A DNA stretch of 64,000 nucleotides, taken from Brevibacillus composti (GTDB taxonomy: Bacteria; Bacillota; Bacilli; Brevibacillales; Brevibacillaceae). The notes beneath the pieces are model-generated. The model was not told the origin of the DNA. It ran no database searches and was given only the letters and a program-made list of their open reading frames with translations. Location: the NCBI RefSeq assembly GCF_016406105.1, contig NZ_CP066308.1, forward strand, positions 3,858,001-3,922,000. The letters run 5' to 3'. The position numbers and the translations under genes are program-made. Of the stretch, positions 15,695-25,073 are shown one piece after another. The stretch's first letter is position 1. Every line of letters begins with the position of its first letter.

Positions 15695-16744
15695 TTATTC
15701 TTCAAATGACTCTTCCTCAATAGTTATCTCATCAATTTCCAAACGCAATGGCTGGTTGTTTGCTCCAAAAATCAGAAACCCACTTACAGTTACAAACTTG
15801 CCTAAGAGATTTTGTAGTTCAGAAGCATATTGTGACGAAAAAACACATCTGACTTCAGAATATTGTTTATTATCATCTAGAACTAATGGCCTTGCAGTAA
15901 GGATTTGAGCGTCCATATCTTGCTGTCTTATTAGGGCTCTGCCCTCAACATATTGCATATCTTTCTTTAGTCCTTTTGATCTCTCGGATAACAGTTTTCT
16001 TGTCTGCTTATTGACGACGATAACTTTCTCTTCTTTTGGTACTGCTGGCCCTTCGAAAGAAATTTGTTCAATAGATGATCGGATACTTGGTGTTATCTCT
16101 TTAGCATAATGCAAAAGTTTTAATAGATCATTTTGATTCTGTAGTTCCATTTGTAATTCATTCATTGAGTTTTCATTTTCAATATCCAACGCCCTAATAA
16201 GTAATTGAAGACTTTTAATTGCTTTTTCATTTTGCTGATTTATTATTTTAAATTCTTCCCAAGGATCTTCTACTCCAATATGAAGTTGACCATTGCTTTC
16301 TTCATGTAAATTAGATCTGCTTATACCTAGTTTTAGACTGCCTTCTGCTGTTGCTACAAGATTAAAGAAGGATGGAGCAAACCTTGTATTATCTCCCTGG
16401 AGTAATTTTATCACTTTGTGGCTTGCTTGGTTTAGCTTATGAAGGAAAGTCCCAACCGCATCTATCGGCCCCATTCCTTGATTAAACTTCTCTCCTTGAA
16501 GCCTAATCCACATCTCAACATCCTTGGTTTTCTGGTCAAACTGTAGATCAAAACCAGCTTCTTGCTCAAGTGCATATTTAAGACGGGCTTCATATTGCCT
16601 AACGATTTCCTTTGCCGATGGCTCATAAAAGCCTAAAAGCTCCGGATCATCTTTGAATTCTTCTTGAATACTCTTTAAATACTCCTTCGCTTCTTTTAAA
16701 TCATTCAATGCCTCAATTATCAGGGGAGTATTTGGGCTCATCAT
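15695..16744 (-). CDS. Uncharacterised protein, partner of the DUF6932-like nucleotidyltransferase
   Basis: A 349-residue soluble protein of no family I recognise. The first 80 residues are acidic and helical. The middle (about 190-230) is glutamine- and leucine-rich and may be a coiled coil. The last 70 residues are beta-rich (VRCVFSSQYASELQNLLGKFVTVSGFLIF, then an acidic tail), suggesting a small barrel-like domain. It begins 19 bases after the nucleotidyltransferase gene, so the two are very likely one transcript. No enzyme motif is visible. The pairing and the position beside type I restriction genes suggest a defence or toxin-antitoxin role; this is inference. The ribosome site is weak. 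Confidence 0.7.
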   Translation of the reverse strand: MMSPNTPLIIEALNDLKEAKEYLKSIQEEFKDDPELLGFYEPSAKEIVRQYEARLKYALEQEAGFDLQFDQKTKDVEMWIRLQGEKFNQGMGPIDAVGTFLHKLNQASHKVIKLLQGDNTRFAPSFFNLVATAEGSLKLGISRSNLHEESNGQLHIGVEDPWEEFKIINQQNEKAIKSLQLLIRALDIENENSMNELQMELQNQNDLLKLLHYAKEITPSIRSSIEQISFEGPAVPKEEKVIVVNKQTRKLLSERSKGLKKDMQYVEGRALIRQQDMDAQILTARPLVLDDNKQYSEVRCVFSSQYASELQNLLGKFVTVSGFLIFGANNQPLRLEIDEITIEEESFEE

Positions 16745-16763
16745 ATTTATACACCCATTTCAA

Positions 16764-17285
16764 TTATAAATTCACTCTAAGTATACCCTTTTCTTTAGGA
16801 ATTATTACCCAGTCGGGATCCCTTTTTGGATCTCGATCTCTAAGTTTACCGAACTGGTCTCCCCCTGTTCTGAATAACTTCGAAATTTGACGTAACCCAA
16901 ACTCATTGGGAGCAACCAGCATATGGGCACCAAATAAATTTCTAATTACAATTTGATTATTTGGATTATTAAACATCATTATTGCTTCTTTATCATGCGA
17001 ATCCTGGACATTACTGAGGGCTTGTTTAACCACACTTGGGGGAAATAATGCTCCGAAATCAACATCTCCTGGCTGTTCTCTTCCCGTCACAAAACTCCCA
17101 TCAATCAATACTGACTTAGGATTAAGGCCAAGGGAACTTAAACGGTCATACAATCGCTTATAATCCGACCATACTTTCTGCCTTTGCGGATTATTAACAA
17201 ACCTTTGTTCTATTTCGTCAAATGAACATTCATGTTCTCCAGGTGGTAAATGATAACCATCAATAAAATCTGGAATTGGAGACAC
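16764..17285 (-). CDS. DUF6932-like nucleotidyltransferase-fold protein
   Basis: A 173-residue protein with the N-terminal signature IPDFIDGYHLPPGEHEC and the nucleotidyltransferase motif G-S-x9-D-x-D in IDGSFVTGREQPGDVDF (Ser 64, Asp 74 and 76), and a C-terminal KGILRVNL. Both acidic residues needed to bind Mg-NTP are kept. I recognise the overall pattern as that of DUF6932. Proteins of this fold act as MNT-type antitoxins or toxins that transfer nucleotides to protein or tRNA. The start is GTG at 17285 with AAGGGAG about 8 bases upstream. It lies 186 bases downstream of hsdR on the same strand. Confidence 0.8.
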   Translation of the reverse strand: MSPIPDFIDGYHLPPGEHECSFDEIEQRFVNNPQRQKVWSDYKRLYDRLSSLGLNPKSVLIDGSFVTGREQPGDVDFGALFPPSVVKQALSNVQDSHDKEAIMMFNNPNNQIVIRNLFGAHMLVAPNEFGLRQISKLFRTGGDQFGKLRDRDPKRDPDWVIIPKEKGILRVNL

Positions 17286-17471
17286 TGGTAAATCTCCCTT
17301 CTAGGACTAAAATTTGCGACTCCAAAGAGCTCCTTTTTATTCCATAATACATCAACATCTGGGGAATGGCTATTTCATCTTCCCCTTTTTTCACTACTTA
17401 GCACATCCATCATTATGCCCCATAGGATATATACCTTGAAAGAATCCTTCGTCAGCAATGTGAGCTTATCC

Positions 17472-20400
17472 TCATGAAATATTACTGTAAATAGGCGAAG
17501 GCAAAGTTGGGTACGCATAGAAAACATGCTGGAATACACGATGGCTCATTTCGGTCACTTCGTCATCGGTAAAGCTGTCCACTGGCAATCCAGTTGTATC
17601 GTCCCAAAGGAAGTCACGTATAGTACTGAAAACAGCATCACGTGTTGATTCTTTTTCTTTCCAACGTTCCGTTTTCAATTTACCTTCCTTTAACGTCTGC
17701 AACAATTGTACCGCTACATTTTTTATTCTATTAGTTTCTTTTTTACTCAGATCTGGTTTCTTTAGAAGGTCGAAAATGGCGAGACTTTCCTCATCCAAAC
17801 CCTCGCGCACTGCTCGGATTTCTTCTTCACCCAGTTCTTGAACTAGCTTCAACAAAGCCTCAAACGTTTTCTCAATCGTACTACGGTCTTTTTCACGGTT
17901 GTACTCTTCAACAATTTTTTCATAGTGTTGCTGAAAGTTTGTACGGAGTGGATTCTGCTTTAGTAGGCGAGCCAACCTGTTTTCAATTGCATTCTTAAGA
18001 TTTTGAACAGTTGTATTCTTTGCAGGGCTCTTTTCAAACTCCTTGCGTAGGCGTTCAAAATCGATATTAGCAATATTGTATGGTGTACTTTCTTCTTTGA
18101 CTTGTGCTGGAGCAGTTACAATTGCTTCGTCTACAATTTCATGTAGTTGCCGGATAATATCACTTATATCTGCTTGTTGACGATCTTTTTCTAAGCTCCG
18201 GTAAATGATGTTGATTGCATCATAATCCCTGCGATAATCGTTTACCCTCTCCTCATTTAGGCAAGCCTTAAATTTCTTAAAAACTGCACGGCACATGATC
18301 TCAAAACGTTTGCGTGTCTCATCATTTTGATTTGCTACGTCTTTTGCCGCCACAATCGCCGCATTTCGTTCAAACCCGGTCTTCTCAATAATATCATCTA
18401 GTGAAGCCCCGCCTTCTTTTAAGAACGCACGGACGAAAGAAATAGCTTCTTCCAAATCCGGTATCAATTCGGTTGCCGGTTTTGTAGGATCAACATCGCC
18501 ACTTGTAAAATCTCGTCCACTATCCCCTTGCCCAGCATAAGTAGCTAATGCTTGCCGCAGGTTTTTGAAAATACCGCAGTAGTCAACGATCATTCCGTTA
18601 TTTTTGCCTTCACTCACACGATTTGCACGAGCGATCGTCTGCATCAGAGTATGCGCCTTCAACGGCTTGTCGAGATAAAGCGTGGATAAACTCGGAACAT
18701 CAAATCCTGTAAGCCACATAGCACATACAATCGCTACACGAAATGGGTGCTCCGCTTTTTTGAAAGCAGACTCAAGATCGATGCGTTCACCATTACTATT
18801 TTCGAATCCCTCTTTAATCAGTTTACGGTGTGGTCTAATGTCCAAATCCCATTTTTGGAACTTGGCTACTTCGCCTTGCTCTTCACTTACTACAACTGCT
18901 ATTTGTGTTTCCTTCATCCAATTGACCTGTCGTTGCCGATAAATCATGTCTTGTTCATTGAGGCTATTTCGCACATCTAATTCCAATTGCTGTGTTCGTT
19001 CTTTCCAGTATTTCTGAATATAATTGTACATACGAACACACGTAATCTTGTCTATACAAACCAGCATTGCCTTACCCGTTTCCCAAGCAGTTGAATAGTG
19101 TTCCACAAAATCTTTGGCTATCTGCTCCAAACGTTCACCTGCTGTAAAGACATGATAATCTCGTTTTAATTCCCTTTCCAGCCGTTGCTCTACATCAATG
19201 TCTTCAAATTCGAACTGTTCCAGTTTCTCTGCAATACGCTCGTTTAACTCGTTCTTTGCAACTCCCAGTTTGTCACCACGTGCATCGTAATAAAGCGGGA
19301 CAGTCGCCTTGTCTTCTACGGCCCTTTGGAAGTCATAAGTAGAGATATAATCACCAAATGTTTGACGGGTGATTTCGTCATTACTGAACAGAGGTGTACC
19401 AGTAAATCCAATGTAGCTAGCGTTCGGCAAAGCGTTGCGTCTATTCAATGACAATCGTCCGTATTGTGTTCGATGTGCCTCGTCACTAATTACAATGATA
19501 TCGTCTCGGGTTGAATAAGGCTGGTTGGGGTCAACATCTTGGTTAAACTTCTGAATCAGTGTAAAAATGTAGGGTTTATGCTGAGTAAACAACGCTCTTA
19601 AATGCTCACCAGAAGAAGCTCTGCAAGGATCGCGATCGCTGACGAGTCCACAACCTGCAAAACTCTTATAAATCTGCGAGTCCAGGTCTTCTCGGTCGGT
19701 ACAAATTAAAAAAGTGAAGTTTCCACCAAGTTTGCGATGAACTTTTCGAGTAAAAAAGATGATGGAATAACTCTTTCCAGAGCCTTGTGTATGCCAATAT
19801 ACCCCTAGTTTTCCTTGTCGTTCATGACGTTCGGTAACCGTCTTTACCGCTCGATTTACGCCAAGAAACTGATGGTTTTGAGCAAGAATCTTTACGATTC
19901 CCCCTGAAGACTCGTCAAACAGGATGAAGTTTTCAAACAAGTCCATGAAGTTGTCCTTGTCACAAATACCTTTCAGGAGCGTTTCCATGTCTACTACTCC
20001 CTTATCCTCTTCCGCAAGGCGCTTCCATTCATGAAAATGCTCATAACGGCTGGAAAGCGATCCTATTTTCGCTTCGATCCCATTTCCCAGCACAATAAAT
20101 GCGTTGTGATGAAACAAATGTGGTACGGTGTCTTTGTAGTCGCTCAGGTTTTGATCGTAAGCAATACGAATATCTCGATTGACATTCTTTAATTCCATAA
20201 ACAATAAGGGGATGCCGTTAACGAAGCCAACTATATCCGCACGGCGTGTGTAGATATCACCCTTTACCCAAAATTCACGGACGCATAGAAAATGATTGCG
20301 ATCCGCTCTATTAAAATCGAATACTCTCAACCGATCTTTTTGGAGTTCGTTGTTACTGTCGTGATACGTAACCAGTACACCGTCTTTCAAAAGTGAATAT

Positions 20401-20678
20401 TTTTCACGGTTAATAGTCAGCATGTTGTGACTCGTGCTATATTCCTTAAGCTGTCGTACTGCGTCCTCGTAGGCAGAGGAAGGTAATCCAGGGTTAAGTT
20501 CCTCTAACTTCTCCCGAAGGTAACGAACAAGAACAACTTCTTTAGAAGAGGTTCTTCCCAGTAAACCATCTGTACCATACGTTTCCGAAATAGCATTTAC
20601 GCTCTCCCAGCCAAGTACATTATGCATATACTCGGCCGTAGTTTCTTGTACTAGCGTATCTTCGTTCATACGAGTCAC
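17472..20678 (-). CDS. hsdR: Type I restriction endonuclease subunit R
   Basis: A 1068-residue motor-nuclease. The N-terminal PD-(D/E)xK nuclease has Asp near residue 148 (RADIVGFVNG) and E-L-K at 162-164. The SF2 helicase follows with Walker A WHTQGSGKSYS (about 296-305), DEAH in VISDEAHRTQYG, and a later motif near QTIARANRVSEG. The C-terminal helical part contacts the methylase core. The start is GTG at 20678, which overlaps the hsdS stop as GTGA; GGGGAG lies 9 bases upstream. It is full length with no interruption, so the system may be functional. It cuts unmodified DNA after translocation when joined to HsdM and HsdS. Confidence 0.95.
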   Translation of the reverse strand: MTRMNEDTLVQETTAEYMHNVLGWESVNAISETYGTDGLLGRTSSKEVVLVRYLREKLEELNPGLPSSAYEDAVRQLKEYSTSHNMLTINREKYSLLKDGVLVTYHDSNNELQKDRLRVFDFNRADRNHFLCVREFWVKGDIYTRRADIVGFVNGIPLLFMELKNVNRDIRIAYDQNLSDYKDTVPHLFHHNAFIVLGNGIEAKIGSLSSRYEHFHEWKRLAEEDKGVVDMETLLKGICDKDNFMDLFENFILFDESSGGIVKILAQNHQFLGVNRAVKTVTERHERQGKLGVYWHTQGSGKSYSIIFFTRKVHRKLGGNFTFLICTDREDLDSQIYKSFAGCGLVSDRDPCRASSGEHLRALFTQHKPYIFTLIQKFNQDVDPNQPYSTRDDIIVISDEAHRTQYGRLSLNRRNALPNASYIGFTGTPLFSNDEITRQTFGDYISTYDFQRAVEDKATVPLYYDARGDKLGVAKNELNERIAEKLEQFEFEDIDVEQRLERELKRDYHVFTAGERLEQIAKDFVEHYSTAWETGKAMLVCIDKITCVRMYNYIQKYWKERTQQLELDVRNSLNEQDMIYRQRQVNWMKETQIAVVVSEEQGEVAKFQKWDLDIRPHRKLIKEGFENSNGERIDLESAFKKAEHPFRVAIVCAMWLTGFDVPSLSTLYLDKPLKAHTLMQTIARANRVSEGKNNGMIVDYCGIFKNLRQALATYAGQGDSGRDFTSGDVDPTKPATELIPDLEEAISFVRAFLKEGGASLDDIIEKTGFERNAAIVAAKDVANQNDETRKRFEIMCRAVFKKFKACLNEERVNDYRRDYDAINIIYRSLEKDRQQADISDIIRQLHEIVDEAIVTAPAQVKEESTPYNIANIDFERLRKEFEKSPAKNTTVQNLKNAIENRLARLLKQNPLRTNFQQHYEKIVEEYNREKDRSTIEKTFEALLKLVQELGEEEIRAVREGLDEESLAIFDLLKKPDLSKKETNRIKNVAVQLLQTLKEGKLKTERWKEKESTRDAVFSTIRDFLWDDTTGLPVDSFTDDEVTEMSHRVFQHVFYAYPTLPSPIYSNIS

Positions 20679-21880
20679 AATTGAATCTCCCCTTTCATCA
20701 GGCGTGGAAGTAGGATGTCGCGGGCCTTTCTAAGGCTATCAGTTGACTTGTGTAGGATTTCTATTTGTTTATCAATAGGCAAGACATACCTCTGAAATGC
20801 CTCTATAAGTTGAACCGGTGGTGTCAATAGATTTACTTCTTGTAGAGCTTTCTTTGTTATTGACGCAAAAATAGTTCCACCGCCAATAATATCTTCTTTA
20901 AAGAAATGGTTTTTGAGTTGGTAAAACAGAAAAGATTGATACCCACTTTTTTCCCTAATTGCGCTTAGACCTCGACCGATTACAAGCAACTCAGGTGCGA
21001 TATTGATTCTTCCCACCGGAGCTCGAACACTAAACAGGATATCACCTGGTTCAGCTGTCCGATTTTTTATTGTGCAATAAATTGAATTGCTAGGAAACCT
21101 TACGCCAAAATCACTTACCCCTTGATGAAAAGGAAGTCCATCTCCGGTTTCATTGTAATATTTTGATTCTGGGCTTTGTCCCATAACAATCTCTGCTATT
21201 TGATCTAGAGTACTTCTTCTCCATCCCTCTGGTACTCCATCAATAATTTTCACATGCTCATGCCCGGGAAAACGAAAATGAACAAACCATTCCTTGTAGA
21301 GTAGTCGAGCTGACTCTTCCAAGAGAGCAATACGGCGTTTATTATTCTCAATTAAGTCGTCGTATGAGGATAGGATATCCGCTATGCGTTTCTGTAGGGA
21401 ATAGGGAAAATCAGGAATCAATAAGCCTTCAACGTCAGATGGACTAATATTCGCTTGATTAGCAGAACCTTTAGCATTGACCGCTAAAGTATAGCGAACG
21501 TCATCTTGAAGTAAGAAATAATAGATATAGGTGTCTACATATTTGCTTGTATCCTTCACTATTATCTTCCCAACGCGTTGGTTAAGGAGAGAATCAAAAG
21601 GATGTCTATATCTAGCAATCCTACCAACTACAGAATTGGGTTGAGAAAGATGTGAGCCCGTCAAGGAAATTAAAATATCTCCATTACTAACATGATACTT
21701 TTTATCAATAGAAAGAAATTCTTCATTCAAGTACTGACAATTCTCAAAAGTTATAGATTCTTGTTTAATGTTACTTATCTTGATTACAGGAACACCTGAT
21801 TCCTGGAAATCCTGAGACTTAAAGGCATAACCTGATATTACATGAGCTATTTTCCCTAATAAAATATACCGTTGCTTCAT
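20675..21880 (-). CDS. hsdS: Type I restriction-modification specificity subunit S
   Basis: A 401-residue specificity protein with two target-recognition domains separated by conserved helices. The first half ends with LQKRIADILSSYDDLIENNKRRIALLEE and the second with a shorter copy (DKQIEILHKSTDSLRKARDILLPRLMKGE). Each domain recognises one half of a bipartite DNA site; the site itself cannot be read from sequence. It overlaps hsdM by 4 bases (ATGA) and hsdR by 4 bases, so all three subunits are translationally coupled. Confidence 0.94.
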   Translation of the reverse strand: MKQRYILLGKIAHVISGYAFKSQDFQESGVPVIKISNIKQESITFENCQYLNEEFLSIDKKYHVSNGDILISLTGSHLSQPNSVVGRIARYRHPFDSLLNQRVGKIIVKDTSKYVDTYIYYFLLQDDVRYTLAVNAKGSANQANISPSDVEGLLIPDFPYSLQKRIADILSSYDDLIENNKRRIALLEESARLLYKEWFVHFRFPGHEHVKIIDGVPEGWRRSTLDQIAEIVMGQSPESKYYNETGDGLPFHQGVSDFGVRFPSNSIYCTIKNRTAEPGDILFSVRAPVGRINIAPELLVIGRGLSAIREKSGYQSFLFYQLKNHFFKEDIIGGGTIFASITKKALQEVNLLTPPVQLIEAFQRYVLPIDKQIEILHKSTDSLRKARDILLPRLMKGEIQL

Positions 21881-23991
21881 AAGCCTAGTTCCTTAAAGTT
21901 TTTCATAATATTTTTTGCAAGTTCAACCGCTTCTGCGTTCAATCCTTCAAGTTCAATATGAATATCCCTCAATGCCTCTTCAAAATCGAAATCCTCGTCT
22001 ACTTCTTCAGGTGCCACACCCACATAACGTCCCGGTGTAAGACTCCAGTCCTTTTCTTCCAATTCCGTTCTATCAACCAGTTTAACAAGGCCTTCCACAT
22101 CATTGTAAACGCCATTTGGAAAACGTTCAGTTAACCAAAATGCCTGTTTATGGAAGTAGCGTACTTTTTTCAGTTGCTCAACAGCTTCTTGACGAGCTAT
22201 ATCAGCTTCCTTCCGTGCCTTCGTTACTTCACGATTAACCCAGAGTTTGCTTTCTCTGGCATTTAACTCGTTTTCGCAGACTTCAATCAAACGGATAGCT
22301 AACTTATAAAGCATGTCAGCTTGTTTTACGAGAACGCGACTCTGATCAGTTAACGATACAAGTCGCTCAGTTTCGTCCTTAATTCCAGAGAAACTCTTTG
22401 TGTGACTCTCCCAGTCTATTCTTTCCTTTTCAAGAATGACGCAGAAATCTTCCACATCATCTGAAAAGACCCGCAATCCCTGTTTTAGTTCTTTAAGTAC
22501 GGTGGAATGTACTTCCTCTTCCTCAACAGTTTGCAGAAATGGTTTTAAAACTTGTAGCAGTTGATTGATTGCGTCTATATAGCCTTTCAACAGGTTAATG
22601 TTATTCCCTCTATCATCCACCTGATTAAAACAACGTTTAGCCTCTTCAAATGTCCGTTCCAAATAATTTTCAACAAGCTTGGAAAATCTCTCATTTTCTC
22701 CTCGATATAACCAGATAATTGAGAGTAGATTTTGTAATTGTTCTGGACTAAAGTCGTAAATTTTGCGGGTTACTTTACGGTAGATATTTCGTGCATCCAG
22801 CATCAATACTTTATCCTTCTGATGCTCTGGTTTTGCTCGATTTAGGAACCACAGCTCACATGGAACAGATCGCGTGTAAAAGAAGTTGGAGCGAATGGCT
22901 ACCATGATATCGACCGCTCCCGTTTCGATAAGCTTCCGACGAACAATTGCCTCATCTCGGCCAGCACTGGAAGCCTGAGACGACATAACAAAACCTGCTC
23001 TACCTGTATCATTAAGGTAGCTGTAGAAGTAGCTTATCCATAAGTAATTTCCGTTTGGTACTTTGCCGTTTTTATTGATTCCGGGCAGACCAAAAGGTAA
23101 TCTGGGATCTTGCTTTATCTTGTCCGCATCTACTTCATCCACGTTAAAAGGGGGATTAGCCATAACAAAATCCACTTCGCCTCTCAACCCCAACGGATCT
23201 TCATAGTAGGTAATAGCTTTTTGTATATTCCCCTCTAATCCATGAACAGCCAGATTCATCTTTGCCAAACGAATAGTTGTAGGGTTTTTTTCCATTCCAT
23301 AAAACGTCAGCCGTTCTGTTGGGTTCTCTTGGAGACGCTCGACAAAATGAGCACTTTGAACAAACATCCCCCCCGACCCACATGCTGGATCGAGAATGGT
23401 ACCTTTCTTTGGTTCAAGCACGTTAGCAATAAACGATACTAAGGAAACAGGTGTAAAAAACTCTCCACCGTCGTGTGCCTTTTGGTCAGCAAATTGGGTA
23501 AGGAAGTATTCATAAATACGGCCAAAAATATCCCCCGTTGCATTCTTTAATTCTTCAGGGTTCAGTGTACGTAAGAGTTGGCCCAATACATCATTGTCCA
23601 ATTCTTGATATTCTGATTTAGGTAAAACGCCTCGCAGAGTCTCGTAATCCTCTTCAATGGATTCCATCGCTTCGATGATTGCTTTTGCTCTATCCTCACT
23701 GTCAGGGAGAGCAACGAGGTAATCAAACTGAGCCTTTTCTCTTAAGAAAATTGCCCCTTTTTGTGAGAAGTCTTCTTTAGTCAACTCACGTGTTTTCCCA
23801 CCGCGTTTTGGCAAGTTCGCCACAATCTCATCTTTTACTGATAAATATCGGCTATAGGCATGCCGTAAGAAGATCAGGCCCATTACGGGCATAAAGTATT
23901 CATTACTGGCATAGTTGGAGTTTGCCCGCAGTGTATCTGCCGCTTCCCACAGCTTTTTCTCAATCGCTTCGATGTTTTCCAGTTGAGCCAT
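21877..23991 (-). CDS. hsdM: Type I N6-adenine DNA methyltransferase subunit M, long form
   Basis: A 704-residue methylase. The N-terminal HsdM domain (residues 5-150) is followed by the SAM motif DPACGSGGMF at 201-210 and the catalytic NPPFN at 279-283, giving N6-adenine methylation. Residues from about 420 to 640 form a long, charged, helix-rich insertion rich in Glu and Lys, probably coiled coil, before a C-terminal segment with SLTPGRYVGV. The usual length is about 500-530 residues, so this extension is notable. AGGAGG lies upstream of the ATG. It is the first of three coupled hsd genes, 43 bases after the Mrr-like gene. Confidence 0.95.
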   Translation of the reverse strand: MAQLENIEAIEKKLWEAADTLRANSNYASNEYFMPVMGLIFLRHAYSRYLSVKDEIVANLPKRGGKTRELTKEDFSQKGAIFLREKAQFDYLVALPDSEDRAKAIIEAMESIEEDYETLRGVLPKSEYQELDNDVLGQLLRTLNPEELKNATGDIFGRIYEYFLTQFADQKAHDGGEFFTPVSLVSFIANVLEPKKGTILDPACGSGGMFVQSAHFVERLQENPTERLTFYGMEKNPTTIRLAKMNLAVHGLEGNIQKAITYYEDPLGLRGEVDFVMANPPFNVDEVDADKIKQDPRLPFGLPGINKNGKVPNGNYLWISYFYSYLNDTGRAGFVMSSQASSAGRDEAIVRRKLIETGAVDIMVAIRSNFFYTRSVPCELWFLNRAKPEHQKDKVLMLDARNIYRKVTRKIYDFSPEQLQNLLSIIWLYRGENERFSKLVENYLERTFEEAKRCFNQVDDRGNNINLLKGYIDAINQLLQVLKPFLQTVEEEEVHSTVLKELKQGLRVFSDDVEDFCVILEKERIDWESHTKSFSGIKDETERLVSLTDQSRVLVKQADMLYKLAIRLIEVCENELNARESKLWVNREVTKARKEADIARQEAVEQLKKVRYFHKQAFWLTERFPNGVYNDVEGLVKLVDRTELEEKDWSLTPGRYVGVAPEEVDEDFDFEEALRDIHIELEGLNAEAVELAKNIMKNFKELGL

Positions 23992-24034
23992 AATAATTTC
24001 CTCCTACTTCAAATCAACGATGTATTAAATGCAT

Positions 24035-24928
24035 TTACACTGGCACATATATTTTTCTAAGAGGAATCAACGCTTTTCTTTCAACTGTCATTTTTTCATA
24101 CCACTCACTCACTAACTCAACCAATTCTGTTAGGTCGAGCAGTTTCACTCCATTTTGTTGAGCCACGTTTTTTGCTGACGGTGTAAAGCCACCAGTTGAA
24201 ACAAACAAGCTATTTGCATTGATTGGGTTAGCCCCTAAAAGTTGTTGAATTTCGGGGCCACCCACAGCAGTTTTACGATGCTTTACTTGTACTTTTATAA
24301 CTGGCTTTTCGAATCCGAAAGCATCTCGATGGGCTATGATATCCACACCGCCGTCAGGGCCTTTAGGGCTTATTCGAACCTGATACCCCATAGCCTCTAA
24401 TAGACCACCGACTAAGTCTTGCATCTGCCAGGCATCAAGTTTATCAAAAGCGTCCTCAAGCATAGTTAACGCTTGTTGGATAATCATTTCATTCTCTTCA
24501 CTGTTGTCATTACCATCGTGTGTAATCGCTGTTGTTGTATATCCTTGTCCCTGCAGTAAACTCTCAAATTCTTGTGCCCAACTGTCTACGCGAAATACTG
24601 TTGAAATACCCCCAAGTGTGTTTTTGGCACCTTGTGAAAGATCATCGCGTGAGATTCGCTTAGAATCCCATTGCACACCGATTACGTTTGGGTAGTAATC
24701 ACTGATAATAGCAGGATTATGAGAAAATGGTTTTGTTACCGTACCAACCAGATATTCGCGTGTTTCCTTAGAGTATGTAATGATTTTATCTTCCATTTGT
24801 ATTTCCCGGCTAAACTTCCAAACCTGACTTGCCCATTGAATTCGGGTTCCGGGCCTTTCATTCGTAAAAACTGCATGCGCTTTCTCAACCAGTTTCTCTC
24901 TGGTTTGATAAGATAACGGGTTCCCCAA
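24035..24928 (-). CDS. Mrr-type restriction endonuclease, 5' end truncated by IS21
   Basis: A 297-residue product. Residues 1-115 resemble the DNA-binding N-terminal domain of Mrr-like nucleases (PGTRIQWASQVWKF, TKETREYLVGTVT-like region). Residues 155-280 are an Mrr catalytic domain with GGVDII (Asp) and VKVQVKHRK (the Q-x-K pair), then SLFVSTGGFTPSAKNVA. The only start available is a TTG at 24928 with no ribosome site, 6 bases from the end of an IS21 element. Homologues I recall have some 30 more N-terminal residues, so I infer that the insertion removed the true start and promoter. It would have cut modified DNA and headed the hsd operon. Confidence 0.75.
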   Translation of the reverse strand: MGNPLSYQTREKLVEKAHAVFTNERPGTRIQWASQVWKFSREIQMEDKIITYSKETREYLVGTVTKPFSHNPAIISDYYPNVIGVQWDSKRISRDDLSQGAKNTLGGISTVFRVDSWAQEFESLLQGQGYTTTAITHDGNDNSEENEMIIQQALTMLEDAFDKLDAWQMQDLVGGLLEAMGYQVRISPKGPDGGVDIIAHRDAFGFEKPVIKVQVKHRKTAVGGPEIQQLLGANPINANSLFVSTGGFTPSAKNVAQQNGVKLLDLTELVELVSEWYEKMTVERKALIPLRKIYVPV

Positions 24929-25073
24929 TTTACTGTTTATGGCATGATTTAAATGTACTAAATGGCAGCTAATTTATGCTCATATTAAAAAGAGCCACTT
25001 GCCAACATCTATTAAAAAACATACACTCCCCTTGGGCATAACGTTCATGGGAGGTATATAGGAGATGTTAGCA

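Noticed and set aside
16764..17285. Classical MNT/HEPN toxin-antitoxin pair
   Set aside because: The partner gene lacks the HEPN R-x4-6-H motif, so I describe the pair as unrecognised rather than as MNT/HEPN.
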